A DNA stretch of 64,000 bases from Harmonia axyridis (taxonomy: Eukaryota; Arthropoda; Insecta; Coleoptera; Coccinellidae), in NCBI RefSeq assembly GCF_914767665.1, contig NC_059501.1, forward strand, positions 23,598,501-23,662,500, in the 5' to 3' direction. Shown here one piece after another: positions 21,525 to 32,322 of the stretch. The position numbers and the translations under genes were made by a program. The first letter of the stretch is position 1; each line of letters starts with the position of its first letter. A model generated the notes under the pieces. That model saw only the letters and a list, made by a program, of their open reading frames with translations. It had not been told where the DNA came from and searched no databases.

Positions 21525-22700
21525 AAACTTCTGTTGCATTTCGAAATAGGTTGCGGAATATTGAAAAAATTGAAGGTTTAAAGCACGAATATCTGACGTG
21601 AATCTGCTTTCGCCGGATCAACACAAATAAAACAAGGTGAAGACAATATCTCATCAAGTAAACAATAAAATCTGCGATGCTAGGGGCTTCAAACAGCCGT
21701 TACGGGAACTAAATTGCTATAAGTTAAGAGTTTAGTATAGTATACTCCCTTGGAGGAAGACAGATCTTGGTTGTACAGTAATTCATACTCCTAGCATGCA
21801 GGGTATTACCTAACATTACTTATAAATAAACCATAGCGTACCATCTCTGGAACTAGATAGTGTAGATTTGGTTGTTTCTATTGGCTAATATAGTCCACGT
21901 TCCACCACATGACAATTTGGTTACTTTCATTGGCTAGAGCTGTCCCATCATCTTTAATTATCTATTATATTTCTGATTCGCATAGACCAATGCGGTGGAT
22001 CAATAAAATCATCATTTTTGTTCGGTTTTAGTTCGTTGTATAACTGATTTTTTCTTTATATTTGGATGAATTACACTCAAACTCACTGGAATGACCAGAA
22101 TATTTCTTATATTCAAGAGTTTTTCAAGTCACCAGAACTATTTAAGGGAGCAGGAGCAGCAGTCCTTTTAAATAAGCCAGGACCAGTATACTAGTTGCTC
22201 GTCATATGAATTAGAATGAATCGATTTGATCACTTTCATTGCCCGAAATAATGCACATGCTGTCGCGTGGCAATTTGATCGCCTTTATTTATGGGATTTG
22301 AGCTCATCTTCCACATCTCATTATTAGAACTGATTTTTGGAGTTATTTAGCGCCTTCAAAAAATTTGATCAAACACCGATGAAGGATTCTACAGTAATCG
22401 AGAGAATGAGAGGTATTCAATGATGTCGATGATGGTTGGCAAAATTCTTTGACGTATGTTAAAAAACTGAAGATGAATATTTTGGGTTCTAATATTCCTC
22501 CAGTTACTTTCAAAGTTAGTAATGATACGTTAAGTTCTGAAGAAAATAATTTCGCGTCTTAAGGACCTTGCTTAGGCAAAGGAATTTGTGGTGCTTCCAC
22601 CGAACTATACTAAAAATCTCTTGAAGCTAAGTTTTTGGTAATGGTGTTACTGCTGACAAAGACTGTCGATGCAAATACCTTTTGTACCGCATGGTTAAGT
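21525..22700. other. Unassigned sequence
   Basis: No gene is supported. Short words such as 'attggctagagc' and 'attggctaatatag' repeat within 21,880-21,950, but no element boundary is evident. Confidence 0.35.
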
Positions 22701-22705
22701 CTATA

Positions 22706-24653
22706 CAGGGTGTCCCGTAAAGACCACGTCAAACCGAGGGAGAATGTAGATCAAAGGATAACCCACCTGCTATGACAAAATTCCCATTATAAAAGTCTTA
22801 CCGTTTTCGAGATATTTTTTTTTTTTTGAAAATAATGAATTTCTGCCCCTTTCAATAGTTTTGCCCTTACAGTTGGTACAATTTTACATCTTTCTGGTTA
22901 ATTTTTTCTGTAAAATATTGCTGAAGAATGATTTCAACTTTTACATTAAAAACATCCTCCGAAAATTCTAAAGGGGGGCTATGAGTAATATTTTTATTGG
23001 AAATTTTGGAAGTGGATTATTTTGTTCATGAAGTTTAGCCCATCGTAGTGGAAAAAAAATGTACCGAGCTACTGCTGCACATTACACCAATAAATTGTCT
23101 ATTTTATAGTGATTTCAAAGAGGTATCACACAAGTCATTTGTTTTTCAAAGAAAAAAGATATGGCTGTTTTTATCCAAATGGGTACGTTTCTGACAAAAT
23201 CAAGTTTGTCAATTCTTTTAGGAAATCTTCGATGTAGCATTACTTAGTGAACAATGGCAATTGTTTACGTGCGAAAATATTACTCGCATAATTATTCACC
23301 TCAACGAAATTCAATTTTGCTGGCAAATTTTGGAAAACATCAAGCAGATCCAGGTTTTTTAATAAGATCATTTGGAGCGACGAGTCTTTCTGTACCAAGG
23401 ATGGGTACATGAACTCAGAGTACATGAATCTCCAAAATTTGCATAGCTGGAATATCATATCATATCAATCCACACGAGGTGAGAGAAGATAGATCACAAT
23501 ATCGATTCAAGATCAATTTATGGACTGGAATATTTAATGATGCAATTTTGGGCCCGATCGAACTGCCGCCGTCACTGAACGCGAACAATTATTTGGAAAT
23601 TTTAACCAACCAGCTGCCCATTTTATTGGAAGATGTGCTACTGGCGCTGCGACGTAGTCTGTGGTTTCAACATGATGGATGCCCAGCATATTACGGACTC
23701 GAAGTTAGCGCACATTTGAATAGAACTTATCGACTTATCCCCACCGGTGGATTGGAAGAGAAGGTGAAATTTTGTGGCCTCCTCGTTCACCTGACCTAAA
23801 TCCTATGGACTTTTATTATTGGGGCTGCCTAAAAGACAAAGTATACGCAACACCCATGCGTGATGAAGCCGAATTGAGAGAACGCAGCCGCAATTCGGCT
23901 TCATCACGTATGGGTGTTGCGTATATTTTGTCTTTTAGGCAGCCCCAATATTGAAAGTCCAGAGGATTTAGGTCTTCATGTACCCATCCTTGGTACAGGA
24001 AGACTCGTCGCTCCATATGATCTTATTAAAAAATCAGGATCTGCATGATGTTTTCCAAAATTTGCCGTCAAAATTGAATTTCTTTGAGGTGAATAATTAT
24101 GCGAGTAATATTTTCGCACGTAAACAATTGCCATTGTTCACTAAGTAATGCAATATCGAAGATTTCTTAACAGAATTGACAAACTTGATTTTGTCAGAAA
24201 CGTACCCATTTGGATAAAAACAGCCATATCTTTTTTCTTTGAAAAACAAATGACTTGTGTGATACCTCTTTGAAATCACTATAAAATAGACAATTTATTG
24301 GTGTAATGTGCAGCAGTAGCTCGGTACATTTTTTTCCACTACGATGGGCTAAACTTCATGAACAAAATAATCCATCTCCAAAATTTCCAATAAAAATATT
24401 TCTCATAGCCCTCCTTTGAAATTTTCGAAGGATATTTTTAATGTAGACGTTAAAATCATTCTTCAGCAATATTTTACAGAAAAAATTAACCGTTAGGGCA
24501 AAACTAGTGAAAGGGGCAAAAATTCATTATTTTCAAAAAAAAAATATCTCGAAAACGGTAAGACTTTTATAATGGGAATTTTGTCATAGCAGGTGGGTTA
24601 TCCTTTGATCTACATTCTCCCTCGGTTTGACGTGGTCTTTACGGGACACCCTG
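22706..24653. mobile_element. Near-perfect 2-kb foldback from a DDE_3 transposon
   Basis: It is flanked by TA (22,704-22,705 and 24,654-24,655) and starts 'cagggtgtcccgtaaagacc'. The left arm 22,706-23,412 pairs with the right arm 23,976-24,653. A second pairing, 23,795-23,880 with 23,890-23,972, closes the centre. Relative to the left side, the right side lacks 23,413-23,794. The arms are close to identical, so the inversion is recent or maintained by conversion. The left side carries part of a transposase frame, so the element looks like an inverted, internally deleted copy of an autonomous mariner-like transposon. Confidence 0.85.
23479..23886 (+). pseudogene. DDE_3/DUF4817-type transposase, internal fragment
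   Basis: Frames encode NLWTGIFNDAILGPIELP-like sequence (read FKINLWTGIFNDAILGPI), then ALRRSLWFQHDGCPAYYG with the second catalytic D. After a frameshift near 23,775 comes WPPRSPDLNPMDFYYWG with the third D, then LKDKVYATPMRDEAELRER. This matches the insect DUF4817/DDE_3 group of IS630-Tc1-mariner transposases. The N-terminal DNA-binding half and the first D are absent, and the frame runs into the palindrome centre. The minus-strand frame at 23,816-24,016 repeats the last part because of the fold and is not a separate gene. Confidence 0.75.
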
Positions 24654-24659
24654 TATATG

Positions 24660-25420
24660 AAATCTGCAGGCTCTGTGGAAAGGGGGTAGAAACATATAGC
24701 ATGCAAATGTCCGGGGCTGACTCTCCCAAGAAACACTAACATGGAGAAATCAATTCTGGATACTCAAGAAATAATAGCCGAGGCTCCTAAAGATGTCGTC
24801 GGTTTCGTTATTCATATCGACGACCTCCCTGGATTCGGATGAATAGGTAAGGTTAAGAACAAAAGACATTTTGGTCGCAGTTCCCAGAAGGCTAATAGAG
24901 CCGGAACGACCCCGATTCATTGAATAATAATAACAATAATCCGCCATACCACAAAAAAAAAGATTTTTGGCGCAATGCGAAAAGCACTAGGTAAGATTAA
25001 CCAATGAAAGTTCTACCTAACTTAATTAATTTGCCTTCACTTCAGATAGAACATTTCCGAATTTATCTAAAACACTTTTGTGCGCTTATAATTTTATACA
25101 ACGATTATGTCTGAAGTCATCATGGTTGATAATATTCTTTTCTCTAATTCTGTGGTTATTCCGTTCATTCTTCCACATCTTGTAGAACAAAATCGTGCGA
25201 GAATATATCAGAAACGCACAGTTTTCATGGTTATATTTTATTATTCTATGTTGTATCTCCGAACTTTCCGCCACGGCTTTATCTGTCAATTCATCAATTT
25301 GCCTTAAAGAAATCAGTTCTACCAACCAACATTTTTCAATGCAAAAATCACTAAAATATATTTATGGAACTATTTCATTAATTTCAATGAAAATGCAATG
25401 AATTAGAGAAAATAATGTAT
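24660..25420. other. Unassigned sequence
   Basis: No supported gene. Overlapping short frames at 25,086-25,401 on both strands have no known motif. Confidence 0.35.
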
Positions 25421-25421
25421 A

Positions 25422-25542
25422 ATACTCGTACAGAAGGCTCATTCTACCACTCGTTCATTCCAAAACTCGCCACTTCGTGGCTCGTTTTTGAATTTTGAAC
25501 TCGTGGAAGAATATCAATGCCTTCTGCACTTGTATTATAAAT
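25422..25542. mobile_element. Hairpin MITE
   Basis: Two ~50-bp arms are complementary ('aatactcgtacagaaggc' with 'gccttctgcacttgtatt'; 'aaaactcgccac' with 'gtggctcgttttt'), with a tiny loop at 'ttc' near 25,477. There is no coding capacity. It looks like a non-autonomous hairpin element. Confidence 0.65.
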
Positions 25543-25544
25543 AA

Positions 25545-26130
25545 CTATACTCAAATTGTAATACAGTAGAATAACATAGTAGCAATAATGATATGACACG
25601 TCGCTAATTATCTCGAGACTCCAGATCATTGCATATAATCGCATACATATCAATAATTTCAACTCTAGGTTTTAAAGAGCGTGCTCCTATTATTGCGGTA
25701 TGATATCAAATGGAGAATAGAAAAGTTTTTTAGCTGTTTTTCTATATTTTATAAAACTTAAATTCATGGAAGTGGGTATAATTATGTTGACTTCATTTGA
25801 TCCTCAATAATGCTCTGTTTGTGAGTGACACATACCATTCGTACAAACTTCGAGCCATTGAATGGGTTCAAAACTATAGACAAAGGCTTGATTTAATTGA
25901 ATATTGGGTTTTTTCAGTAATTAGCTCAGTTTCATCGATCTGAAATATTTCAAGCGCTGTGGCGTAATACTAATTGCTATTCTTCGATAATGCTTGATAC
26001 AGTTGGAAATACACAATATTTATTTTGAATAGAGCCTCAAATCAATGAACCCCATTATGTGGCGTACAAAAAAATCTGAAGCGGTAGTCGTTCATCCCCA
26101 TATCGATTGATATTTTACACAAATTATTTT
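25545..26130. other. Unassigned AT-rich sequence
   Basis: I see nothing supported here. Confidence 0.4.
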
Positions 26131-26131
26131 C

Positions 26132-26310
26132 TACAGGGTTTTCCAATAAGATGTTTAATTTTGAATAGCCCGCAAATAAGGCAGTGGTCACTTTTGACGC
26201 AAAAAATAAGCCATTACTGAAAACGGAACGACACTGTCAAAATATAACAAAGCTATGTTTTTCCATTGTGCTTCACATAAACTGAACCTATAGTGATTAA
26301 CGATCTCAAT
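26132..26310 (+). repeat. 5' relic of a DUF4817-type transposon
   Basis: 'acagggttttccaataagat' at 26,135 resembles a transposon end. The following ~100 bp resemble 2,835-2,950, including the 'ttgaaaatggaacg'-like start of the DUF4817 reading frame. The coding region is lost here. Confidence 0.4.
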
Positions 26311-26389
26311 TTTTCAAATGATCAAAAGTCACTGTGATGATGTAGAAAAAGGAACTGAGGTAATAATGAAAGATGCCTTTACTAACGCC

Positions 26390-26880
26390 GAAAAGCTCCG
26401 ACTAAAAAAGAATTAGAGGTACTGCCTCGGACTGTCGAAAGACAAATACATAGGAGCAAACAACCAGCCACTAGCCCATCTGACTATTGGAGAAGGTCTT
26501 TAATTATTCCTTACTTGAATTCCATCATTACCTCACTGGAGAAAAGATTTCCTGAAGAAAATACGCCAGCGTATGCAAGGCAATTCATTCCAAAGTTTCA
26601 CTGATGCTTGTGACACTTTTCCCAAGTTTTATAATTTAAACATCAAAAATGAACTAGAACTGAGACGGATGAGGCTTTGGAAATTTTGATCGCTCTACCG
26701 TGCACTACTTGCACTGTGGAGCGATCATACAGTACCCTGCGAAGAATTAAGACTTGGTAAGAAGCTCGATGGTCGAGTGTCGACTTGACGGTTCATCGTA
26801 AAGCACTTAGTGAAAACTTCACAATAGGGTAGTCGAAGAATTTTTGAAAAATCCGAGAAGGTTGCATGTCTTTTGGTTAG
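26390..26880 (+). pseudogene. hAT transposase C-terminal region
   Basis: From 26,413 the frame reads LEVLPRTVERQIHRSKQP, then YWRRSLIIPYLNSIITSL and EKRFPEENTPAYARQFIP before a stop near 26,600. In another frame from ~26,660 it reads LEILIALPCTTCTVERSY and STLRRIKTW, followed by a stop, then HRKALSENFTI and finally EEFLKNPRRLHVF. The LP.T...ERS.S.L.RIKT.L pattern is the hAT dimerisation domain, in the subgroup related to ZMYM/THAP0 proteins. At least three stops or frameshifts make it non-functional. The N-terminal zinc-finger region was not found upstream. Confidence 0.75.
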
Positions 26881-26973
26881 GTTGTAGTTTTATGATTTTG
26901 ATATTAAATATATTCCAAATTTGAGTTTCATTAAATTATCAGCTTATCACGTGATACCGAGAGAGAGAAAAAA

Positions 26974-27520
26974 TTATTTTGTTGCAAACATTTGACATCC
27001 TCCCGTGATATGTTGGATTGTCTCATTCGTTAGACATCCATATCGGCATCGATCGTCAGTAATAGTTCGATTCTTTATGATATGTCTGCAGTAATTCCTC
27101 GTTGAGATCACTTGATCCTGGATGGCTAAAAAAACCTTCCGTTTTTGGATACATCGCACCTGATGTGAGTCAATAGTTCGACGCTTCAATGTCGACATGA
27201 TCCTGGTTCACCTCGTTGAAATGCTGTTCATGTAGGGGGATTCTCTCTTCATCCTTGCAGTTTTTCTTGGATTGTCTGGTAGTTGTATGAAAATTGCTCC
27301 TTATGCAGATGTGAAGGTGTTGATTCGTTTGCTTCAACAGTATATTTTGTAGACCTCTGATGTACTTGCTCGATCTCTAAAGTATTCTTGAAGGCTTTCT
27401 ATCTGACCACGAGAAAGTTTCACGATGTGTATCAGACCACTACCTCCTTTATTTCTCGGTAGTGTTGTCCTTTCAACTCTGCTTTTCGGGTGGTTCTTTT
27501 TGCTTATGTTATCAGCTTTC
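26974..27520 (-). pseudogene. LINE polyprotein C-terminal fragment with zinc knuckle
   Basis: On the minus strand, 27,500-27,340 reads VERTTLPRNKGGSGL and IESLQEYF-like residues. Then 27,198-26,974 is open for 74 codons, including VFLAIQDQVISTRNYCRH and CRYGCLTNETIQHITGGC. The C-x3-C...H...C arrangement is a zinc-knuckle-like C-terminal motif of some non-LTR retrotransposons (R2/related groups). Reverse transcriptase motifs are absent and the 5' portion is lost. The exact clade is uncertain. Confidence 0.6.
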
Positions 27521-27544
27521 TCATTTGTTAATATTATTATAATT

Positions 27545-27930
27545 TTATTATCTTTATAGTATTCACTTCGAATTTCAGTACAATCTCCGAATTACAGAAT
27601 GAATTTTTCATATTTTATACTCTCGTAAGATTTTTTATCTACTCCTACTGAATTATATATTCATTATTCAACTGATTTTGAGCAATTGATAGTAGATATC
27701 TATTAACAAACAACGTGAGTTATATTATAACAACTGCTTATAATAAAAACTCACTATAATATATCAGAAAAGATGGCTCTGTGCTTCTATTCTGTTGGCT
27801 GAAATGGAACATTATATTCTTGTTATTGGAGAGAGGAATGTAACTTTGATAATTTTGACGCTTATAGAAAACTTTTATGGTTTGTCAATACAGTTCTTTC
27901 TCTATTCTTGTATTTTAGTATTTATTGTTA
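27545..27930. other. Unassigned AT-rich sequence
   Basis: No gene, repeat partner or motif noticed. Confidence 0.4.
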
Positions 27931-27931
27931 T

Positions 27932-28170
27932 AGTCGTAGATAAAGTATAGTATTCAACTTGCCTTAATGGTCATAACAGACTTGATGAATTACAAACTTC
28001 ATCTGCGTGAGTTATGACCTACATTACCGCTAGTTGAATAAAGTATAATATTCAGTACCTATTCGTTGTAGATAAAGTATATTATTCAACTTGCGGTAAT
28101 GGTCATAACTGACTTGATCAATTAGAAAACTTCATCTGCGTGAGTTATGACCTACATTACCGCTCGTTAT
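27932..28170. repeat. Two tandem hairpin units (131-bp period)
   Basis: 'gtagataaagtata' recurs at 27,938 and 28,069. Each unit contains an imperfect stem: 'taatggtcataac' pairs with 'gttatgacctacatta', with 'cttcatctgcg' in the loop region. The direct tandem of a self-complementary unit suggests a MITE that duplicated in place. Confidence 0.65.
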
Positions 28171-28215
28171 GATCATTTCAAAACTGTGCATTATTAACAT
28201 CCGAATAAAAATGTA

Positions 28216-28560
28216 TTGCAAGATTTTCGGTCGTCCAGTGCACACGGAAAAGGAAATATGCAACCAGGACAAATAGAAAATTTTTCGACACGGCTGAAAG
28301 GCAAGGAGATTGATAAGGAAGATTGCCGATGCGGTCCTTCCGTGCGGAAAATTTGTAGAGGGAGATTGAGTTCATTTCGGATTCCTGCGTCCGTCAAGGG
28401 CGCGGAGCGTGTTCAATCGAGAAATCTACTCCGAATTGGTTACGACGTGAGCCTTCTGAATCGCAAAAATGGCAAGTCGAGATCAATTGGTGATCCTGGA
28501 GATTCTTACCAATTAATTCCGTTCACTCCGCTTGGTTGCTATGGAATTATGGAGTCATGA
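28216..28560 (+). other. Less AT-rich open frame, function unknown
   Basis: A 114-codon frame (starting MQDFRSSSAHGKG) is open in a segment with higher GC than its neighbours; the opposite strand is also open, which lowers its weight. No domain, signal peptide or membrane segment is visible. It could be conserved host sequence or chance openness from composition. Confidence 0.2.
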
Positions 28561-28564
28561 TTGT

Positions 28565-28735
28565 CTGGATTGGAAGCGATCGTATGGTAGGATTTTGGGG
28601 GGTATTTCTTATTCAGGATGTTGGTAACAAAAGTCATATTGTGCAGTAGGGTGGAATCGATGTGAACACATCATAATTTTTAAATTTTTTCGTAGTTGCC
28701 AATTCGTTATAGTATAAGGTATAGCAATCAGTTTT
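28565..28735. other. Short unassigned spacer
   Basis: No feature seen before the dispersed repeat at 28,739. Confidence 0.35.
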
Positions 28736-28738
28736 TTA

Positions 28739-28975
28739 CAATATTCTGACGACAGTCAGTAAGTGATAAGATTAGGACATGACATGCTACAGAAACACTT
28801 TTGTTGTTTTCAGAATTTTTAGCTTTAGTGCCGTGATATGATCAGCGACTATATTATATTTAAACATTTTGATTTTAAATATGTGTCACAGAAAGCGCAA
28901 TAAGATTGTTACCCTCATACTACACTGAACTCATATCAATGACTCGAAGATAAACACATATCAACAACTCAAGAC
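28739..28975 (+). repeat. Dispersed repeat flanking mariner, copy 1
   Basis: 'gacagtcagtaagt', 'catgctacagaaacact', 'agaaagcgca.taag' and 'caatgactcgaag' occur in this order. All recur in a longer version at 30,076-30,560. The two lie on each side of the mariner at 29,015. Confidence 0.6.
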
Positions 28976-29014
28976 CTGCTAAGAAGCATGGGAGTTTAGG
29001 AGTCTTAAATATTA

Positions 29015-30060
29015 GGCCAATTGAAAAGTCTCCGGTCTCATGCACAGTCCGACTCTGTGAGATATTGCGTTGTGAGTGTAGCTTCTTTTGTTAGTATGTT
29101 AAAGATGGAAAAAAGAATTTCGTGGGCTGATAAAATATTGCTTTTTGAAAGGAAAGTTGAAGCAAAATCTTGGCTTGATGAAGAGTTTCCGGGGTCTGCA
29201 CTAGGAAAATCATCCATCATTGATGGATATGCTAAGTTCAAAGGTGGTGAAATGAGCACCGAAGTCGGCGAACTCAGTGGACGCCCAAAAGAGGCTGTCA
29301 CCGACGAAAAAATAAAAAAAGTTAACAAAATAATTTTGAATGATCGTAAAGTGAAGTTGATCGAGATAGTCGACATTGTGAAGATATCTTCTGAACGTGT
29401 ACATCATATCATTCACGAATATTTGTTCATGAGAAAGCTGTGTGCAAAATGGGTGCCGCGCGAGCTTACAAATGATAAAAGGCAACAACGTGTTAATGAT
29501 TCTGAGCAGTGTTCGAAGCTGTTTAAGTGCATTAAACCTGAATTTTTGCGTCGATATGTAACAATGGATAGAACATGGTTCTATAATTTCACTCCGGAGT
29601 TCAAACGATTGTTCAAAGCGAGAAAAAGCACAACAGTCAGCTGGCAAGGTTATGGCATCAGTGTTCTGTGATGCGCGAGGTTATAATATTCATTGATTAC
29701 TCCCAAAAAGGCCAGACCATCAACAGCGATTAATATATAGCGTTAATGTATCGTTTAAAGGAGATGAAATCGTTAAAAAACGGCCCCATTTGTAGTAAAA
29801 AAGGTGCTGTTTCATTAAGACAATGCGCCGTGTCACAAATCAATGGAAACAATGGTAAAATTGCATGAATTGGAGTTTGAATTACTTCTGCATCCACCTT
29901 ATTTGCCAGATCTGGCCCCCAGCGACTTTTTCCTCTTCTCAGACCTCAAAAGAATGCTCGCTTGAAAGAAATATAGCGCCAATGAAGATGTTATTGCCGA
30001 AACTGAGGCCTATTTTGAAGCGAAAGACAAATCGTACCACAAAAATGGTATCGAAATATC
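29015..30060 (+). mobile_element. Mariner element, 3'-truncated
   Basis: It starts with the terminal repeat 'ggccaattgaaaagtctcc' after a TA (29,013-29,014). It carries a broken transposase and stops at the codons matching KNGIEK. The right terminal repeat is missing. The dispersed repeat 30,076-30,560 follows almost at once, so the 3' end was lost by insertion or deletion there. Confidence 0.75.
29096..30055 (+). pseudogene. Mariner (DD34D) transposase with frameshifts
   Basis: The likely start is ATG at 29,096, with MEKRISWADKILLFERK following. The open part to ~29,668 includes the two helix-turn-helix blocks, KWVPREL (a linker motif usual in mariner) and YVTMDRTWF containing the first catalytic D; the usual E after it is R. 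An internal deletion follows FTPEFKR, then the frame breaks. Downstream the plus strand still shows matches to DNAPCHKSM, HPPYLPDLAPSDFFLFSD and AYFEAKDKSY in shifted frames with a stop. It cannot make an active transposase. It is the same family as the copies at 10.3 and 57.1 kb. Confidence 0.8.
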
Positions 30061-30075
30061 ATTTGTAGCAGCCAT

Positions 30076-30560
30076 TTTGTTAGAACGTTCTGACAGTCAG
30101 TAAGTAATGAGACATGCCACGCTACAGAAACACTGTATTTTTGTTATTTTCCGTTACGTTATCTCCCGTAAAGTGGCGCTATACAAAGGATTGTCCAATC
30201 AACGGTATAACTTCAAAATTTTCATTTATTTTGTGAAAAATGGTTAATCTTGTTATTATTATTGATTTGATCTCAAAACACGACATTGACAGAAAGACGA
30301 CGTGAGCGCTACAGGAAACGATGCGGAAATCAAGTGAAAGTGACATTAAAATCCAAGAAGGTTGATTCCTTCAAAAGTCGCCACTTTAATGTTAAGGTTT
30401 TTCAATAAGAGTAAGTGAGTACATCAGTGTTTTAGACATCTAACGCGATATGAACTGCGACTGTCGATACTAGATTTAATTTTTGAATATTTGTCAAAGA
30501 AAGCGCACTAAGACAGTTACTCTTATTAAACACATAGCAATGACTCAAAGACATATTACT
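30076..30560 (+). repeat. Dispersed repeat flanking mariner, copy 2
   Basis: This is a longer copy of 28,739-28,975. The extra ~250 bp lie between 'ttgttattttc' and 'gatatgaactgcgact'. No coding motif is visible. It may be a non-autonomous transposon or SINE-like element; I found no tRNA-type promoter boxes. Confidence 0.55.
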
Positions 30561-30564
30561 AAAG

Positions 30565-31220
30565 GAGCACACCACCGTTTTTTCATCTCGAAAGCTCGCT
30601 CTACGTTCGGTAGATGGTTTCTCTGGTTATGTCATCCCAAATGATCCCCGTAAATTCCCAAAACTTTAGCGACCAGTCATGCGCAAAATATAAAACGAAA
30701 CCGAACGTTTTCTGTACATGTCCCCTTTGAAATCACAAAAGTATCCCGAATGAGCAGGAACTGGAAAGAAAGCCACAACGAGAACCACCGAAAAAAAGGT
30801 CCAGCCTGCGTGTTTTCCATGCTCTAATTTCCGAAACAAATTAACGAGGTTAACAGCTTTCGCAAATATGGGGGATTTAACAACTGTCGGCAAAGTAAAG
30901 ACCGGTATTGAAATTGATACGCCTCAGAGAGCACCGGAAAAGTGCTCAAAAAGCGCAGGAAATCATTCGGAGCTAATTGAAGGGTTTCAAATAAATCAGA
31001 ACGTTCAGTTTTTGTCCCAAGCAAAAAACCGTCTAGAGTTATCGTAACGAGTTAATTACATGTCAGTGCAACAACGTTTTAATCTAAGAGAAATCAGAAG
31101 AAAAGAGTATTGGAGTTTCGAAGAAAATTGCTAACGGAAATTAATGAAGTTTTGTATTTCAATCTTATTAGTTTGATGTCTAAGGCTATAGAAACTTATG
31201 GGAGTATGTTGTCTGTAAGG
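30565..31220. other. Unassigned, less AT-rich sequence
   Basis: 30,590-31,020 has higher GC than average and frames open on the minus strand (30,666-30,893; 30,824-31,024) without motifs. It may be unique host DNA. Confidence 0.3.
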
Positions 31221-31485
31221 TTCGTAACCAGTGGCGGATTCACAGATTTGCCGCCTGTAGGCAATTTAACTTCTGCCGCCTCACAATTTTGATACCTTAG
31301 TTCATATTCATATCAATTACATTTTCTATCAATAAAATTCTAAGTTTATGTTATTATTGTAAGAATAATTGCTTGTTTCTTCATTTAGACAAATGTTTAA
31401 GAATTTCGTATACTAGTAACACCAACAAAATCTCCTTCCAGTACTCACTTGACAACCATCAGTTGAAGGAATCAAGTATTGTTAG

Positions 31486-32042
31486 AGATAAATCAAATAA
31501 TTTGACAACTTTGTGTCTAATCCTTCACAATAATATATCTGTATGATATATTCAGTTTATTTTTGTCTTGGAATATATTCCAATTCTAAAAATGAAAAAT
31601 TTAATAATCAACCAAAAGAAGAATTCAAAATGACTAAAACTGTACAAATTGAGTAAACGGTTAATAAATTGAACAACTAAATTAACATAAAGACAGACGT
31701 ACGTTTCGGAATTTTTGTATTTAATAATACAATTTTTCCTCATCAGTGCCTTATAGTTCAACGGAATTATTAAATTTACAAACTTACCACGTGTATATCT
31801 ACCTCAACAAAATAGCAAGTAAGAAACTACAAACTAACTAAACGTATCGGTTGCTCTGGTGAGGATTCACAGAACAAGCCATTATACTTAAGGTAGTCAT
31901 AGATTTCTTAATTGTTATTCTTTTGAAATACATATACAAATCGACATTTACAATTGAATAAACAATTTCAGAAATTTTAAATTTATCAATTGGTTGATAC
32001 TGACTCTCTAATCAATAAATGATTACATCAAATTATAAAAGT
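31486..32042 (-). repeat. Ribozyme-bearing Penelope-type repeat, unit a
   Basis: This unit is on the minus strand relative to the ribozyme. Landmarks in plus-strand order are 'aaatcaaataatttgacaac', 'ggaatatattcca', the ribozyme at 31,690-31,752, 'gtatatctacctcaac', 'cgacatttacaattg' and 'aaattataaaag'. 'aaatcaaataa' recurs 587 bp later in unit b, giving the period. It shows no reverse transcriptase or GIY-YIG endonuclease. Confidence 0.75.
31690..31752 (-). ncRNA. Type I hammerhead ribozyme
   Basis: On the minus strand the core boxes CTGATGA and GAAAC are both intact. Stem I pairs AAGGCA with TGTCTT (six pairs, one G-U). Stem II has GGAA/TTCC, a symmetric three-by-three A-rich internal loop, seven more pairs and the loop ATTA. 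Stem III is only two pairs (CG/CG) with a two-base loop, plus the core A-U, followed by the cleavage triplet GUC at 31,698-31,696. Such short stem III type I hammerheads are known from Penelope-like elements and animal retrozymes, where dimeric forms are usually more active. It would cut its own RNA after GUC. The sequence is identical to the copy at 32,519-32,581. Confidence 0.85.
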
Positions 32043-32322
32043 TTAATGAGTCTTCTTGATGAAGGATATTTAATATAAATCAAATAATTTGACAACTTTG
32101 TGTCTAATCCTTCACAATAATATATCTGTATGATATATTCAGTTTATTTTTGTCTTGGAATATATTCCAATTCTAAAAATGACAAATTTAATAATCAACC
32201 AAAAGAAGAATTCAAAATGACTAAAACTGTACAAATTGAGTAAACGGTTAATAAATTGAACAACTAAATTAACATAAAGACAGACGTACGTTACGGAATT
32301 TTTGTATTTAATAATACAATTG
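32043..32322 (-). repeat. Ribozyme-bearing repeat, unit b (truncated)
   Basis: A direct repeat of unit a begins at 'gtttaatgagtcttcttg' and is almost identical to it until 32,322, where it switches to the inverted unit c at a shared 'acaatt'. It contains only the 3' half of the hammerhead. Confidence 0.75.
32277..32322 (-). ncRNA. Broken half hammerhead
   Basis: The stem III/cleavage-site half and part of stem II are present, but the GAAAC box reads GTAAC and the CTGATGA half is absent because of the inversion junction. It cannot self-cleave. Confidence 0.7.

Noticed and set aside
23816..24016. Minus-strand 66-codon frame matching a transposase
   Set aside because: It is the mirror image of the plus-strand transposase fragment created by the palindrome, not an independent gene.
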